The notes under the pieces are model-generated. The model did not search any database. It was given only the letters and a program-made list of their open reading frames with translations, and had not been told where the DNA came from. Of a stretch of 64,000 nucleotides of DNA, positions 27,686 through 36,175 are shown piece after piece. Positions within the stretch are counted from its first letter, which is position 1, and each line of letters begins with the position of its first letter. Origin of the DNA: Halopiger xanaduensis SH-6 (GTDB lineage: Archaea > Halobacteriota > Halobacteria > Halobacteriales > Natrialbaceae); contig NC_015666.1 in NCBI RefSeq assembly GCF_000217715.1, forward strand, positions 226,270 to 290,269, given 5' to 3'. A program made the translations under genes and the position numbers.

Positions 27686-30600
27686 AGTTCGAGCGACTCT
27701 CCCTGAGCGACTTCCAGTCCTACGACAATCTGGACGTGACATTCGATGACGGGTTGACGCTGCTTCACGGCCCAAACGGCGCGGGCAAGTCGACCATCAC
27801 GCGTGCGCTGTACACCACGCTCTACCCCCTAAACGGGAAGTACAAGATCGGCGCACACGACCTCGCCGACCTGATTCAGGACGGCAAGGACAGCGCCACC
27901 TCGACGCTGGTCTTCAGCGTGGGCGACGAGCGATACCGCATCACGGTCGACATCTCGCGAAAGGGAGACGGCAGGGCATCGGCGAACGCGGAGATGACCA
28001 ACCTCGAGAGTGAAGAGACGTACTCCACGAAATCCTCGGAGATCGAGGAGAAAGTCTCCCAGCTGTTCGGGATGGATGCCGAGGCCTTCGCCAACAGCAC
28101 TTACGCGCAGCAGACGGAGCTCACCCGCCTGATCGAGGCCACGCCGGGCGAACGTGAGGACATTCTCGACAACCTGCTCGGTCTGACAGCTCCCGACGCG
28201 TACGAGGAGGACATCAACGAGATGCAGAAGACCGTTGAGTCGTGGCAGCAGGACAAGCGGTCGAAGCTCCAGACCGTCCAAGAGGACATCGAGGAACTCG
28301 AGGCCGACGACCCCAAGGCGACCGTCCAGTCGAAGGCCGAGGAGATCGACGACCTCGAGGCACGCATCGGTGACCTCTCCGATGGGCTCGAAGATGGACG
28401 CGAGCGGCTGCGTGCCATCGAGAGCGACATCGAGGAGTACCGGGAACGGGAGTCAGACCTATCCGACCTAACCGACGAGCGCGACGAGGCGAAGGACACA
28501 ATCGACGACCTCCAGTCTGAGATCGACGAGCTAGAGGCCGAAATTCAGGAGTGTGACGAGGCCATCGCTAAGCAGCGCGAGCGTATCGAGAGCCGGGACG
28601 ACGAGGTGGTGGACTTCGACCTGACGAACGAAGACGAGGCCAAGGAGGCCGTCGAGGAATTCGAGACCAAGTACGACGAGGCAAGCAGTGAGGTCGAACA
28701 GCGGCGGGCCGAGGTCGACAGCGCCGAGGACACCGTTGAGCGTCTCGAAGACGAACTACAGTCCCAGCGAGAAGAGTTGGAGGACGCACAGAACCGCCTC
28801 CACGCTCGAGAAGCCGATGTCGAGGCCGCTGAGGAGACGCTGGGCGAGGCCAAGGACTCGCTCGAGCAGCGTCGCGAGATCCTCGAAGAGCAACTGCAGG
28901 ACTACCTCGAGACGCCGCTCGACGATGTCGATGACCACGAGGCCGCGGTTCGTGACCGCATGGACGACATCCGCGAGGAGAAGTCTGACCGCGAGGCGGA
29001 ATACGAGAGCAAGCGCGACCGGCGTGCCCGCCTCGGCGACGAGATCGACACGATCGAGTCGGAGCTCTCTGAGGTGCGTGAGCGTCGCGATGACATCCGC
29101 GAGAGCCTCGAGACAGCGGTTGACGACCCAGAAGTGGCGTTCGAAGCCGCCGTCGACCGAGCCAACGAGGCGGCCTCGGCGCTCGGCTTCGACGTGTCTG
29201 CCGAGGACATCGACACGGCATTCACCGGTGATCTGCCGGACGAGCTGGACGCCGCACTTAACGACCATCGCGACGCGGCAGAAGAACTCGCCGACGCTCG
29301 CGAGACAGTTGGAGAGGCCACGGCCCACATCGAGGATCTCCAGTCGCTGGCGGCCGGCAAGTGGCCTCTCGACGGGGGTGACGTGGGTGCGACTCACGAC
29401 TACGACACGCAGATTCAGCGGCTCGAGTCGGAACGCGAGGAAGCGGAGACGGCTGCCGACGCCGCAATCGATACCCTCGACGCTGCGGATGAGCGGCTCA
29501 ACCACGTACAGGAGGTCGCGGACGCTCTTTTCGAGGCAGCTAGCTTCAAGGCACTCGCCGATGTCGCCATCGAGATCGACGATCTAGAGGCCGAAATCGA
29601 GCAGAAGCAGCAGACTCGTTCCGAGCTGCAAGATGAGATGGAGTCGCTGGAAGAGGAGATCAGCCGTCTCGAGGAGGCCATCGCAGAGGGCGAGACGGCA
29701 CTCGACACAATCGAGGACGTCGAAGACGCCGAGACGGCCGTCGACGAAGCCGAGCGTGAACTCGAGGACGCCCGCGACGAACTGGCCGACATCAAGGAGG
29801 AGATTGGCGAACTGGAGGCCGAGATCGAAGACATCGAGTCCGACCTCGACGACGCCCGAGAGGACGTCAAGGACGCCGAGGCCGACCTGCAAGAGGCCGA
29901 GGAACAGTTGGATGAGGTCGAAAGTGCTCGCTCGGCCGCTCGCGAGGCTCGTGACGCGCACGCCGAAATCGCCACACTGGAAAGCGACCAGAAGGGGTAC
30001 CGGTCACGCCTCGATGACAAGGAAGAACAGGTGGCGTCGAAGCGCGAGGAACTCCAGCAGATTGAGGATGAAATCGAGGAGGTGGAATCCGACCTTGAAG
30101 ACACATCACCGGACGACCTGAAAGAACAGCAGAACGAGACCGAGACGCTGATCGAGCAAGTAGAGTCGCAGCTGGAAGACGCGCAGGAGCGTCGCGACGA
30201 AGCACGGGATGCGAAGAGCAAGGCCGAGGAGCGGCTCAACCGTCTTCGGGACAAACGCGAGCGCAAGGCGTCCCTCGAGGAGCAGGTCAATTGGGCACAG
30301 ACACTGCTGAACGACTTCGAGACGATCACGAAGACGTACTCGGAGGTACAGACGCGGATGCGCGAGCGCGTGCTCGATCGGCTGAAGCGCCATACCAACG
30401 ACATCTTCCGCGACCTCTACCAGAACAGCACCTACGAGGCCGTTGACATCGACGAGAACTACGACCTCCGGCTGGTCAGCGGCAGCGAGACAGCCCGCGA
30501 CCCGAACAAGGCCAGTGGCGGTGAGGGAGTCCTCGTCACCATCGCACTCCGAGCGGGCGTCTACCGCGTGCTGGCCGATCAGGCCGGCGGCCGCGATGAC

Positions 30601-30858
30601 AGCCTCCCGCCGTTCATCCTCGACGAACCGACGAACCACCTCGACCCGACCCACATCGACCGGCTGGAAGACGCCGTCGAGAGCATCCGTGACTGGGACG
30701 TCCCGCAGGTATTCGTCGTCGACCGCTACGAGGGCCTCGTCGAGGGGGCCGACCACCGCATCCGTGTGGAGAGGGACGACGGTGCCGGTGCCTCGAAAGT
30801 CGTATTGGGTGACGGCACGGGCGATGCGGACGACGACGAGTCGGAGGGGGGTGACTGA
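27682..30858 (+). CDS. Rad50-like SMC ATPase without a zinc-hook CxxC
   Basis: A 1058-residue ABC/SMC ATPase. The N-terminal lobe has Walker A GPNGAGKST (30-38) and a Q-loop region. About 750 residues of coiled coil follow with regular Glu/Lys/Leu heptads. The C-terminal lobe has the signature SGGEG (S945) and Walker B ILDEPTNHLD (D981, E982). ABC signature and Walker B architecture match Rad50 more than SMC. The apex around residue 560 (KWPLDGGDVGATHDYD) lies where the Rad50 hook Cys-x-x-Cys would be, but no Cys is present there; the whole protein has a single Cys. It would partner the preceding Mre11-like protein. Whether it dimerises through another apex contact is unknown. Confidence 0.88.
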   Translation: MKFERLSLSDFQSYDNLDVTFDDGLTLLHGPNGAGKSTITRALYTTLYPLNGKYKIGAHDLADLIQDGKDSATSTLVFSVGDERYRITVDISRKGDGRASANAEMTNLESEETYSTKSSEIEEKVSQLFGMDAEAFANSTYAQQTELTRLIEATPGEREDILDNLLGLTAPDAYEEDINEMQKTVESWQQDKRSKLQTVQEDIEELEADDPKATVQSKAEEIDDLEARIGDLSDGLEDGRERLRAIESDIEEYRERESDLSDLTDERDEAKDTIDDLQSEIDELEAEIQECDEAIAKQRERIESRDDEVVDFDLTNEDEAKEAVEEFETKYDEASSEVEQRRAEVDSAEDTVERLEDELQSQREELEDAQNRLHAREADVEAAEETLGEAKDSLEQRREILEEQLQDYLETPLDDVDDHEAAVRDRMDDIREEKSDREAEYESKRDRRARLGDEIDTIESELSEVRERRDDIRESLETAVDDPEVAFEAAVDRANEAASALGFDVSAEDIDTAFTGDLPDELDAALNDHRDAAEELADARETVGEATAHIEDLQSLAAGKWPLDGGDVGATHDYDTQIQRLESEREEAETAADAAIDTLDAADERLNHVQEVADALFEAASFKALADVAIEIDDLEAEIEQKQQTRSELQDEMESLEEEISRLEEAIAEGETALDTIEDVEDAETAVDEAERELEDARDELADIKEEIGELEAEIEDIESDLDDAREDVKDAEADLQEAEEQLDEVESARSAAREARDAHAEIATLESDQKGYRSRLDDKEEQVASKREELQQIEDEIEEVESDLEDTSPDDLKEQQNETETLIEQVESQLEDAQERRDEARDAKSKAEERLNRLRDKRERKASLEEQVNWAQTLLNDFETITKTYSEVQTRMRERVLDRLKRHTNDIFRDLYQNSTYEAVDIDENYDLRLVSGSETARDPNKASGGEGVLVTIALRAGVYRVLADQAGGRDDSLPPFILDEPTNHLDPTHIDRLEDAVESIRDWDVPQVFVVDRYEGLVEGADHRIRVERDDGAGASKVVLGDGTGDADDDESEGGD

Positions 30859-30860
30859 CG

Positions 30861-32222
30861 ATGGTGTCGCCCGACGGGATGGCCGCTCTCGAACGCGGCT
30901 TCCGCTACGTCGATGAGAACACTGACGGCGATGACGACGTCCCGGATGCCCGCGACCTGTTCCGTAGATACATGGGGGGCCCCGGCGGCGAGATCGACGC
31001 GCTGGAGACACCACGCGTGTACCGTGAATCGGCGGCCGACCTCGCGGAGGCGTCGCTCTACGACTGCTGGTACGGAATCGACGCCAGCACCCTCCCACCG
31101 AAGAAGTTCCGTAACGGCATGATCGCGTCTGCTGCCGTGGCGACCGCTGGAGCGTTGGGCAGGTGCGATGTGTCTGTCGAAGACGCGGAGACGCTCGTCT
31201 TGGCCATCTCTGCAGACCTCGACGGCGAGGAGTCGCCAGTGCATCTGATGGAAGGAGAAGTCTCCCTCAGACTCGTCGCTGTCGACGAGGCGCCCGCACG
31301 AAGCGAACTCGACAAGTGGGTCGGCTCAGCGGCACGCGTTCCCGCGGAGTGCTGGCATAGTCGGCGGCTGGCCGAACGGATCGACGGCCCCATGTTCATC
31401 GACGGGAGCCTCTACCCTCGGTCGGTGCTGCCGTTCGTCAACCTCATCCGGACGCGGTACGGGGAGGACGGGAAGGTGGACTTCGAAGACATCGAGGAAA
31501 TGGGGGTTGCTGCCTCGGCGATTCAAACTCGTGTTGAGGCGATCGACACGCTGACCTCCCGAGGATACCCAACGCTGGGCTTCACCAAGACGCTGCTCTC
31601 CGATGACGTCGTCAAGGCACTCACGTCGAAGGCGGCCGCGGCTGACGAGTCAATAAGCCTGCCGTGGGACGATGACTCCCAGTTCCTCTCGGCGCTGCTC
31701 TCGGATGACGAGCCCGACCACCTCACGTTCACGTCGTGGCTCGTGCGCTCCCGTCAGCGTGTCTACGGGAACGACCTCGAGCCACTCGGCGCCTACCGGA
31801 TTCCGGACGGCCACGAGGCGCGAGACTTCAGGCGGGCGTTCTTCTTCGTCCGCCTCCCGGATGACATCGTCATCCGCGTCGAGGCACCACTCATGCTCGT
31901 CGACACCGAAGAGGGCCGCGTTCGGATTCAGCAACTCGCGTTGGCCCGGATAGCCGAGGCCAACGACGTACCGTTCTCGGTCAAGCGCGCAGATGACCGC
32001 GCCCGCATTCCCCACGAGGCGCGGAGCCACCTTGTTGGGCTTCTCCGGGGCACTGAGGAAGTCGGCGACTACAACCGCGACCGGCGGTGGGGGCACGGAA
32101 CCGGGCCTTCGCTCGCGAGAGAGCCGGACATGGACATACCCGGTGATGACTCGGCAGAGTCCGACGAGCAGGGAGACGAATCATCTACCGACCAGCTAGC
32201 GGACGACATCCATCCACGATAA
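30861..32222 (+). CDS. NurA-like nuclease
   Basis: A 453-residue protein matching the NurA 5'-3' exonuclease/endonuclease family, which works with HerA to resect DNA ends. The catalytic metal-binding acidic residues are suggested by GIDAS (D74) and FIDGSLYPR (D181), with further conserved acidic/His positions downstream (VRIEAP, EANDVPF). Length is somewhat greater than the usual 300-400. The start lies 2 bases after the Rad50-like stop and the stop overlaps the HerA start by one base (TAATG), so the four genes are cotranslated. An RNase H-like fold is inferred from family knowledge, not shown. Confidence 0.72.
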   Translation: MVSPDGMAALERGFRYVDENTDGDDDVPDARDLFRRYMGGPGGEIDALETPRVYRESAADLAEASLYDCWYGIDASTLPPKKFRNGMIASAAVATAGALGRCDVSVEDAETLVLAISADLDGEESPVHLMEGEVSLRLVAVDEAPARSELDKWVGSAARVPAECWHSRRLAERIDGPMFIDGSLYPRSVLPFVNLIRTRYGEDGKVDFEDIEEMGVAASAIQTRVEAIDTLTSRGYPTLGFTKTLLSDDVVKALTSKAAAADESISLPWDDDSQFLSALLSDDEPDHLTFTSWLVRSRQRVYGNDLEPLGAYRIPDGHEARDFRRAFFFVRLPDDIVIRVEAPLMLVDTEEGRVRIQQLALARIAEANDVPFSVKRADDRARIPHEARSHLVGLLRGTEEVGDYNRDRRWGHGTGPSLAREPDMDIPGDDSAESDEQGDESSTDQLADDIHPR

Positions 32223-34081
32223 TGAGCGACAGCAACACTGACACCGACGACTTCGACCAGTTCGCAGACCGAATGCGAAACCTCGCCGATGACGAGGGGG
32301 CTAACGACGAATCCGAGGATAACAACGGGGACGGTGTGGGGCTTGAGTTCGGAGACGGGCCCGAGCAGCGCGGCCTCCAGACCACGGCAACGGACGATCC
32401 CCTCGGTCACGTCACGGCGAGTGAGGGGCTGAGTGTCCGCCGGGGCAACCACGACATTATGGGCTACGTGCGGAGCGACACACGTGACGAACTCCGCCTC
32501 GGCGACTACATCCAGATCCCCTATCCGCGACGCGCCGACGATCCCCACGCAGAACTGCTCGCGGAGGTCGTTGAGATCGGCTATGAGCAGCGGGCCGACA
32601 TCGACGATATGTCCGACATGCGGCGGGGCATCGATGGTGAGACCATCGACGAGCGCCAGTACGTACAGGTGGCCGAACTCGACCCCATCGCCATCGTTGA
32701 GGGGTCGGCCGAGGACGACCTTGAGCGGTCGACCGTTGACCGGGTACCTAAGCCGTTCACCCGCATCTACAACGCCACCGGGGAGGCCTTCCTTCAGACC
32801 GGCCTGAATCTCGCTTCGAACGGCCCTTTCGTCGGCCACCTCGCCGTCGGCGGCGAGCGGCACCCATCGGGAAATCCACTTGCGTTCCACTTGCCGGACG
32901 GTACGGGCAGTGCCTCCACACCGGCTATCTACACACATACGCTCGTGACCGGTTCGACGGACGCTGGGAAGACGCACTTCACGAAGAACCTGTATCGGCA
33001 GCTGGCCACTGACCAGACCTACCAGATTGCCGTCGGCGATGACGGCACGGAAGACCGGCGGTTGGGGATGGTCGTCGTCGATCCCGAGGCAGAGTACAGC
33101 GGTCTCGGTGACGACCCGTCAGCCGATGACCTCCCTGACGACGAACGCCAGCGTCTTGAGGGACAGGGCATCGAGGTTGGTGGCATCAACACGGGCGCAT
33201 GCGGATCCCACGACCTTCGGACGTTCGCGCCGGTCGTCGAAGGGAAGCCCACTCCGGACATCGACAATATTCGCGAGTTTGGAATTCCATTCGAACTCGT
33301 TCAGTCCAATCCGGAACTCATCATGCCGTACAGTAGCGGAGGCCCAACCGAGGCTGCTCTCCCTGACTGCCTGAACTCCTACTTCAACGAGACTACTGAC
33401 CCGACCTACGAGGGATTCATGGAATACCTCGAAGTCAACGAAGCAACGCTCCGAGAGGAACACAACATCGGCGAGAACATGTGGGGAGCTATTAACCGCC
33501 TCGTCGATAGAGACTACTTCAGTTCAGTATTCGACTCGGGAACACACCAACTCACCGAAATTTCTAACGAACTGTTTCAGCCCGGTCGTGTTACAGTCGT
33601 ACCGGTGAGTCATCTCGGAGACCCTGACGATCCGGAGATGCGTGTGGTCGTGATGGCGCTACTGAGCTACATTGCCCAGAATAAACTCTCGGACGACGAT
33701 CCTGACCCACATGTTGCTGAAACCCCATTGGTGCTCGGACTCGACGAGGCACACGAGTTTCTTGGAGATACTTCTACCCGGCAGCGCGAGGCGATAGTGG
33801 AATCATTCCGGAGGATTGCCAAACGGGGCCGCAAGTACGACCTTGGGCTCTCACTCGTAACACAGGAGCCAGCCGACGTGGACGACCAGATTAGGTCACA
33901 GCTCCGGACGAAGATCTTCCTGCAGCTCGAAAAGGAAGTCGCCAAAGACATCCCGATTCCCGGCCGCTACACTCCGGACGACCTTGCGACGTTCACACAA
34001 GGACAGGCCGTCATCAAGGCTCCGAACGTCCGTCCGGTGGAAATCCGCGGTCTCGACCACCCTGTGGTACAGCACGACTGA
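32222..34081 (+). CDS. HerA-like hexameric DNA translocase
   Basis: A 619-residue HerA/FtsK-type ATPase that pumps DNA into the NurA nuclease. After an Asp/Asn-rich N-terminal tail, residues about 60-180 form a HAS-barrel-like domain (GYVRSDTRDELRLGDYIQIP). Walker A is VTGSTDAGKTHFT (G244-T251). Walker B is LGLDEAHEF (D508, E509). Sensor and arginine-finger motifs are in SLVTQEPADVDDQIRSQLRT. The start codon overlaps the NurA stop. The DUF87-family match is clear; pairing with the preceding NurA-like gene is the usual functional partnership in archaea. Confidence 0.85.
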   Translation: MSDSNTDTDDFDQFADRMRNLADDEGANDESEDNNGDGVGLEFGDGPEQRGLQTTATDDPLGHVTASEGLSVRRGNHDIMGYVRSDTRDELRLGDYIQIPYPRRADDPHAELLAEVVEIGYEQRADIDDMSDMRRGIDGETIDERQYVQVAELDPIAIVEGSAEDDLERSTVDRVPKPFTRIYNATGEAFLQTGLNLASNGPFVGHLAVGGERHPSGNPLAFHLPDGTGSASTPAIYTHTLVTGSTDAGKTHFTKNLYRQLATDQTYQIAVGDDGTEDRRLGMVVVDPEAEYSGLGDDPSADDLPDDERQRLEGQGIEVGGINTGACGSHDLRTFAPVVEGKPTPDIDNIREFGIPFELVQSNPELIMPYSSGGPTEAALPDCLNSYFNETTDPTYEGFMEYLEVNEATLREEHNIGENMWGAINRLVDRDYFSSVFDSGTHQLTEISNELFQPGRVTVVPVSHLGDPDDPEMRVVVMALLSYIAQNKLSDDDPDPHVAETPLVLGLDEAHEFLGDTSTRQREAIVESFRRIAKRGRKYDLGLSLVTQEPADVDDQIRSQLRTKIFLQLEKEVAKDIPIPGRYTPDDLATFTQGQAVIKAPNVRPVEIRGLDHPVVQHD

Positions 34082-34104
34082 CATACCCGAGAGGTGACCT
34101 ATCC

Positions 34105-36144
34105 ATGAGCGATAACCCGAACACGCTGCTGGAGGCAGAGATCGAGTTCGCCGACACAGGCGAGACGGCCACACTCGAACTGGCCACGCTGAAGCGATGG
34201 CAGAACTTCCAGACGTACTTCACCTCGGACATCCGGAGGATTCGCGCCGTAACTTATTCGGAGTCACCGGAGATGCTCGACCGTGTTTTCGACGCCATCG
34301 ATGTCGACGAGATGGAGGTAGTGGTCGGCGACCACACGAAGGACTACCGGGAGTCGCTACGCGGGAAGGAACAACTTGCGGCCCGTCTTGAGCGGCTCCA
34401 GCGCGAGGATCGGCTCCAGATTGTATTGCCGGCGCTCCGGAACAACGAGGTTCACTCGAAGCTCTACCTCCTCGAACACGAGGACGGCACGCGGACGAAC
34501 ATCGTGGGCTCGCCTAACCTCAGCAAGAAGGCGTGGGAGTCAGTCTACCAAAAGAACGTCATCGTCGTTTTCCGTACCGACGGCAACCAGCGGATTGATT
34601 CCGTCTTCGACGAGTGGTATGCCGAGATGCGCGACTACGGTGACGTGTTCATGGAGGATCTCACCGAACGCGTCGAGGAACTCCCTAACGAACAGCAGGA
34701 AGAGGAGGTACACGCGTGGATTGCTGGTCGAACGACCTCGGACTCGGAGGAGGCTGAGGTTGAGCAGGCACTCACCGATCGCCTTGAAGAGGCGAACGTT
34801 CGGAAGGCTACAATCGTCGGCGACTTTGAGGAGGACGAGGCCGACATCACGGTTTCGTTCACAGATGACGAGGAGGCCAGCGACGTTCACATCTCCCAGT
34901 CACTGCAGGGCTACGAGAGCGTACCCGGCGAGTGGCAAGATGAGTTCCGCTCGCTTGACGGATCGATTGAAGGCAGCAAGCTTCGAGCCTCGCCGGGCGC
35001 CATCAGTCGTCACTCCAAGGAGAAGTTTGGGGCGCCCAAGATGTGGTTTACTGACGACGACAGACTGGTGCTGCAGACGCCAGAAGATCTCCAACTTGAC
35101 CTGATGCGTGAGGTACCTGACGACCCAGACCGGGTCGACACGGCCCTCGCGCAACTTGAAGAGTACTTCGAGGCTGTCGACGAGTTCGGGAAGACCGATC
35201 ATCCCGAGGCCGTCAAAGCCCAGATGTTCGAGGCGATTATCTGGTTCTTCTGGGCGCCATTCATTAACCGATACGCCAGCGTCTACAAGAGCCGCGGTAT
35301 CGACCTCGATAAGTTCCTGCCGAGTCTCTACATCTACGGCGAACCCGGAAGTGGAAAGGGGACACTCGCGAGGTACGCGTTCCACCTGCTCTCGGACGGG
35401 CACGTCTCGGAGCCCGAAGATGGGGACAACCTCAACAAGACGGCTCTACGCTCCGTCCGGCAGGTAGACTCGGTGTTTCCGGTCGTCTTCGATGACATCA
35501 ATCCGAGTGACCTCGATACCGAGGCCTATCTCAACTTCCGACAGAAGCACTGGACAGGGGACTCCGACTTCCCGGCGCTCGCGTTTATCAGCAACGACAA
35601 TCTCCCTCGGTCTCGGATTCAGCACCGCGCCAAGACATTATATCTGGACGTCCAGTTCGATCAGACGCACAAGACGGCTGAGTACGCGAGTAAGCTCACG
35701 AAGCGGTCGAATCCCCTGTTCACATGGTTCGCACACGAGTTCCGCAACCGTGACATCGCGATTCGGGAGAAAGACGACGACACATTAGCGGAGGCGCGAA
35801 ACGTCTTCGTTGATCTCTACGATGCGGCCGGCCGCGAACTGCCGGACTACTTCCCGCACCAACCAGCGGAGGAACGGTACGACCTCGGGAAATTCCTCTG
35901 GCAGGACGCTGTCGACGGTGACCTCGTTGAGTTCCAGCGGCGTAATGGCAAGCTGGTTGCCGAGTTTGACGAGTCGCTCGGTGTCTTCAGCTCTGTCCGG
36001 CAGTACGCTCGTTGCCTGCCAAACGAGGCGCGGGCGAGCAACGACGGCCATCAGGTCGTCATCAAGGAAGAAGACGCTGTGAGAGATTGGTTCCCGTTCG
36101 ATATTGAGACGACTGACGGGCTGCTCTCACGGCTTCTCCGTTAA
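34105..36144 (+). CDS. PLD-nuclease / P-loop ATPase fusion
   Basis: A 679-residue two-part protein. The N-terminal domain (about 1-180) is phospholipase D-like, with a single HKD-type motif: HSKLYLLEHEDG (H117, K119) then IVGSPNLSKKAW (G135, N138). PLD nucleases cleave DNA or RNA without metals and normally need two such motifs, so it would dimerise. The C-terminal domain has Walker A YIYGEPGSGKGTLAR (G412-T420), acidic pair VVFDDINP (D463, D464), Asn in FISNDN (sensor-like) and Arg residues further on. The start is preceded by GAGGTGA at 34092-34098. The gap to herA is 23 bases. I do not know this fusion by name. Confidence 0.7.
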   Translation: MSDNPNTLLEAEIEFADTGETATLELATLKRWQNFQTYFTSDIRRIRAVTYSESPEMLDRVFDAIDVDEMEVVVGDHTKDYRESLRGKEQLAARLERLQREDRLQIVLPALRNNEVHSKLYLLEHEDGTRTNIVGSPNLSKKAWESVYQKNVIVVFRTDGNQRIDSVFDEWYAEMRDYGDVFMEDLTERVEELPNEQQEEEVHAWIAGRTTSDSEEAEVEQALTDRLEEANVRKATIVGDFEEDEADITVSFTDDEEASDVHISQSLQGYESVPGEWQDEFRSLDGSIEGSKLRASPGAISRHSKEKFGAPKMWFTDDDRLVLQTPEDLQLDLMREVPDDPDRVDTALAQLEEYFEAVDEFGKTDHPEAVKAQMFEAIIWFFWAPFINRYASVYKSRGIDLDKFLPSLYIYGEPGSGKGTLARYAFHLLSDGHVSEPEDGDNLNKTALRSVRQVDSVFPVVFDDINPSDLDTEAYLNFRQKHWTGDSDFPALAFISNDNLPRSRIQHRAKTLYLDVQFDQTHKTAEYASKLTKRSNPLFTWFAHEFRNRDIAIREKDDDTLAEARNVFVDLYDAAGRELPDYFPHQPAEERYDLGKFLWQDAVDGDLVEFQRRNGKLVAEFDESLGVFSSVRQYARCLPNEARASNDGHQVVIKEEDAVRDWFPFDIETTDGLLSRLLR

Positions 36145-36175
36145 CAGAGACACAAAACTGCACCCTTCATCGAAT

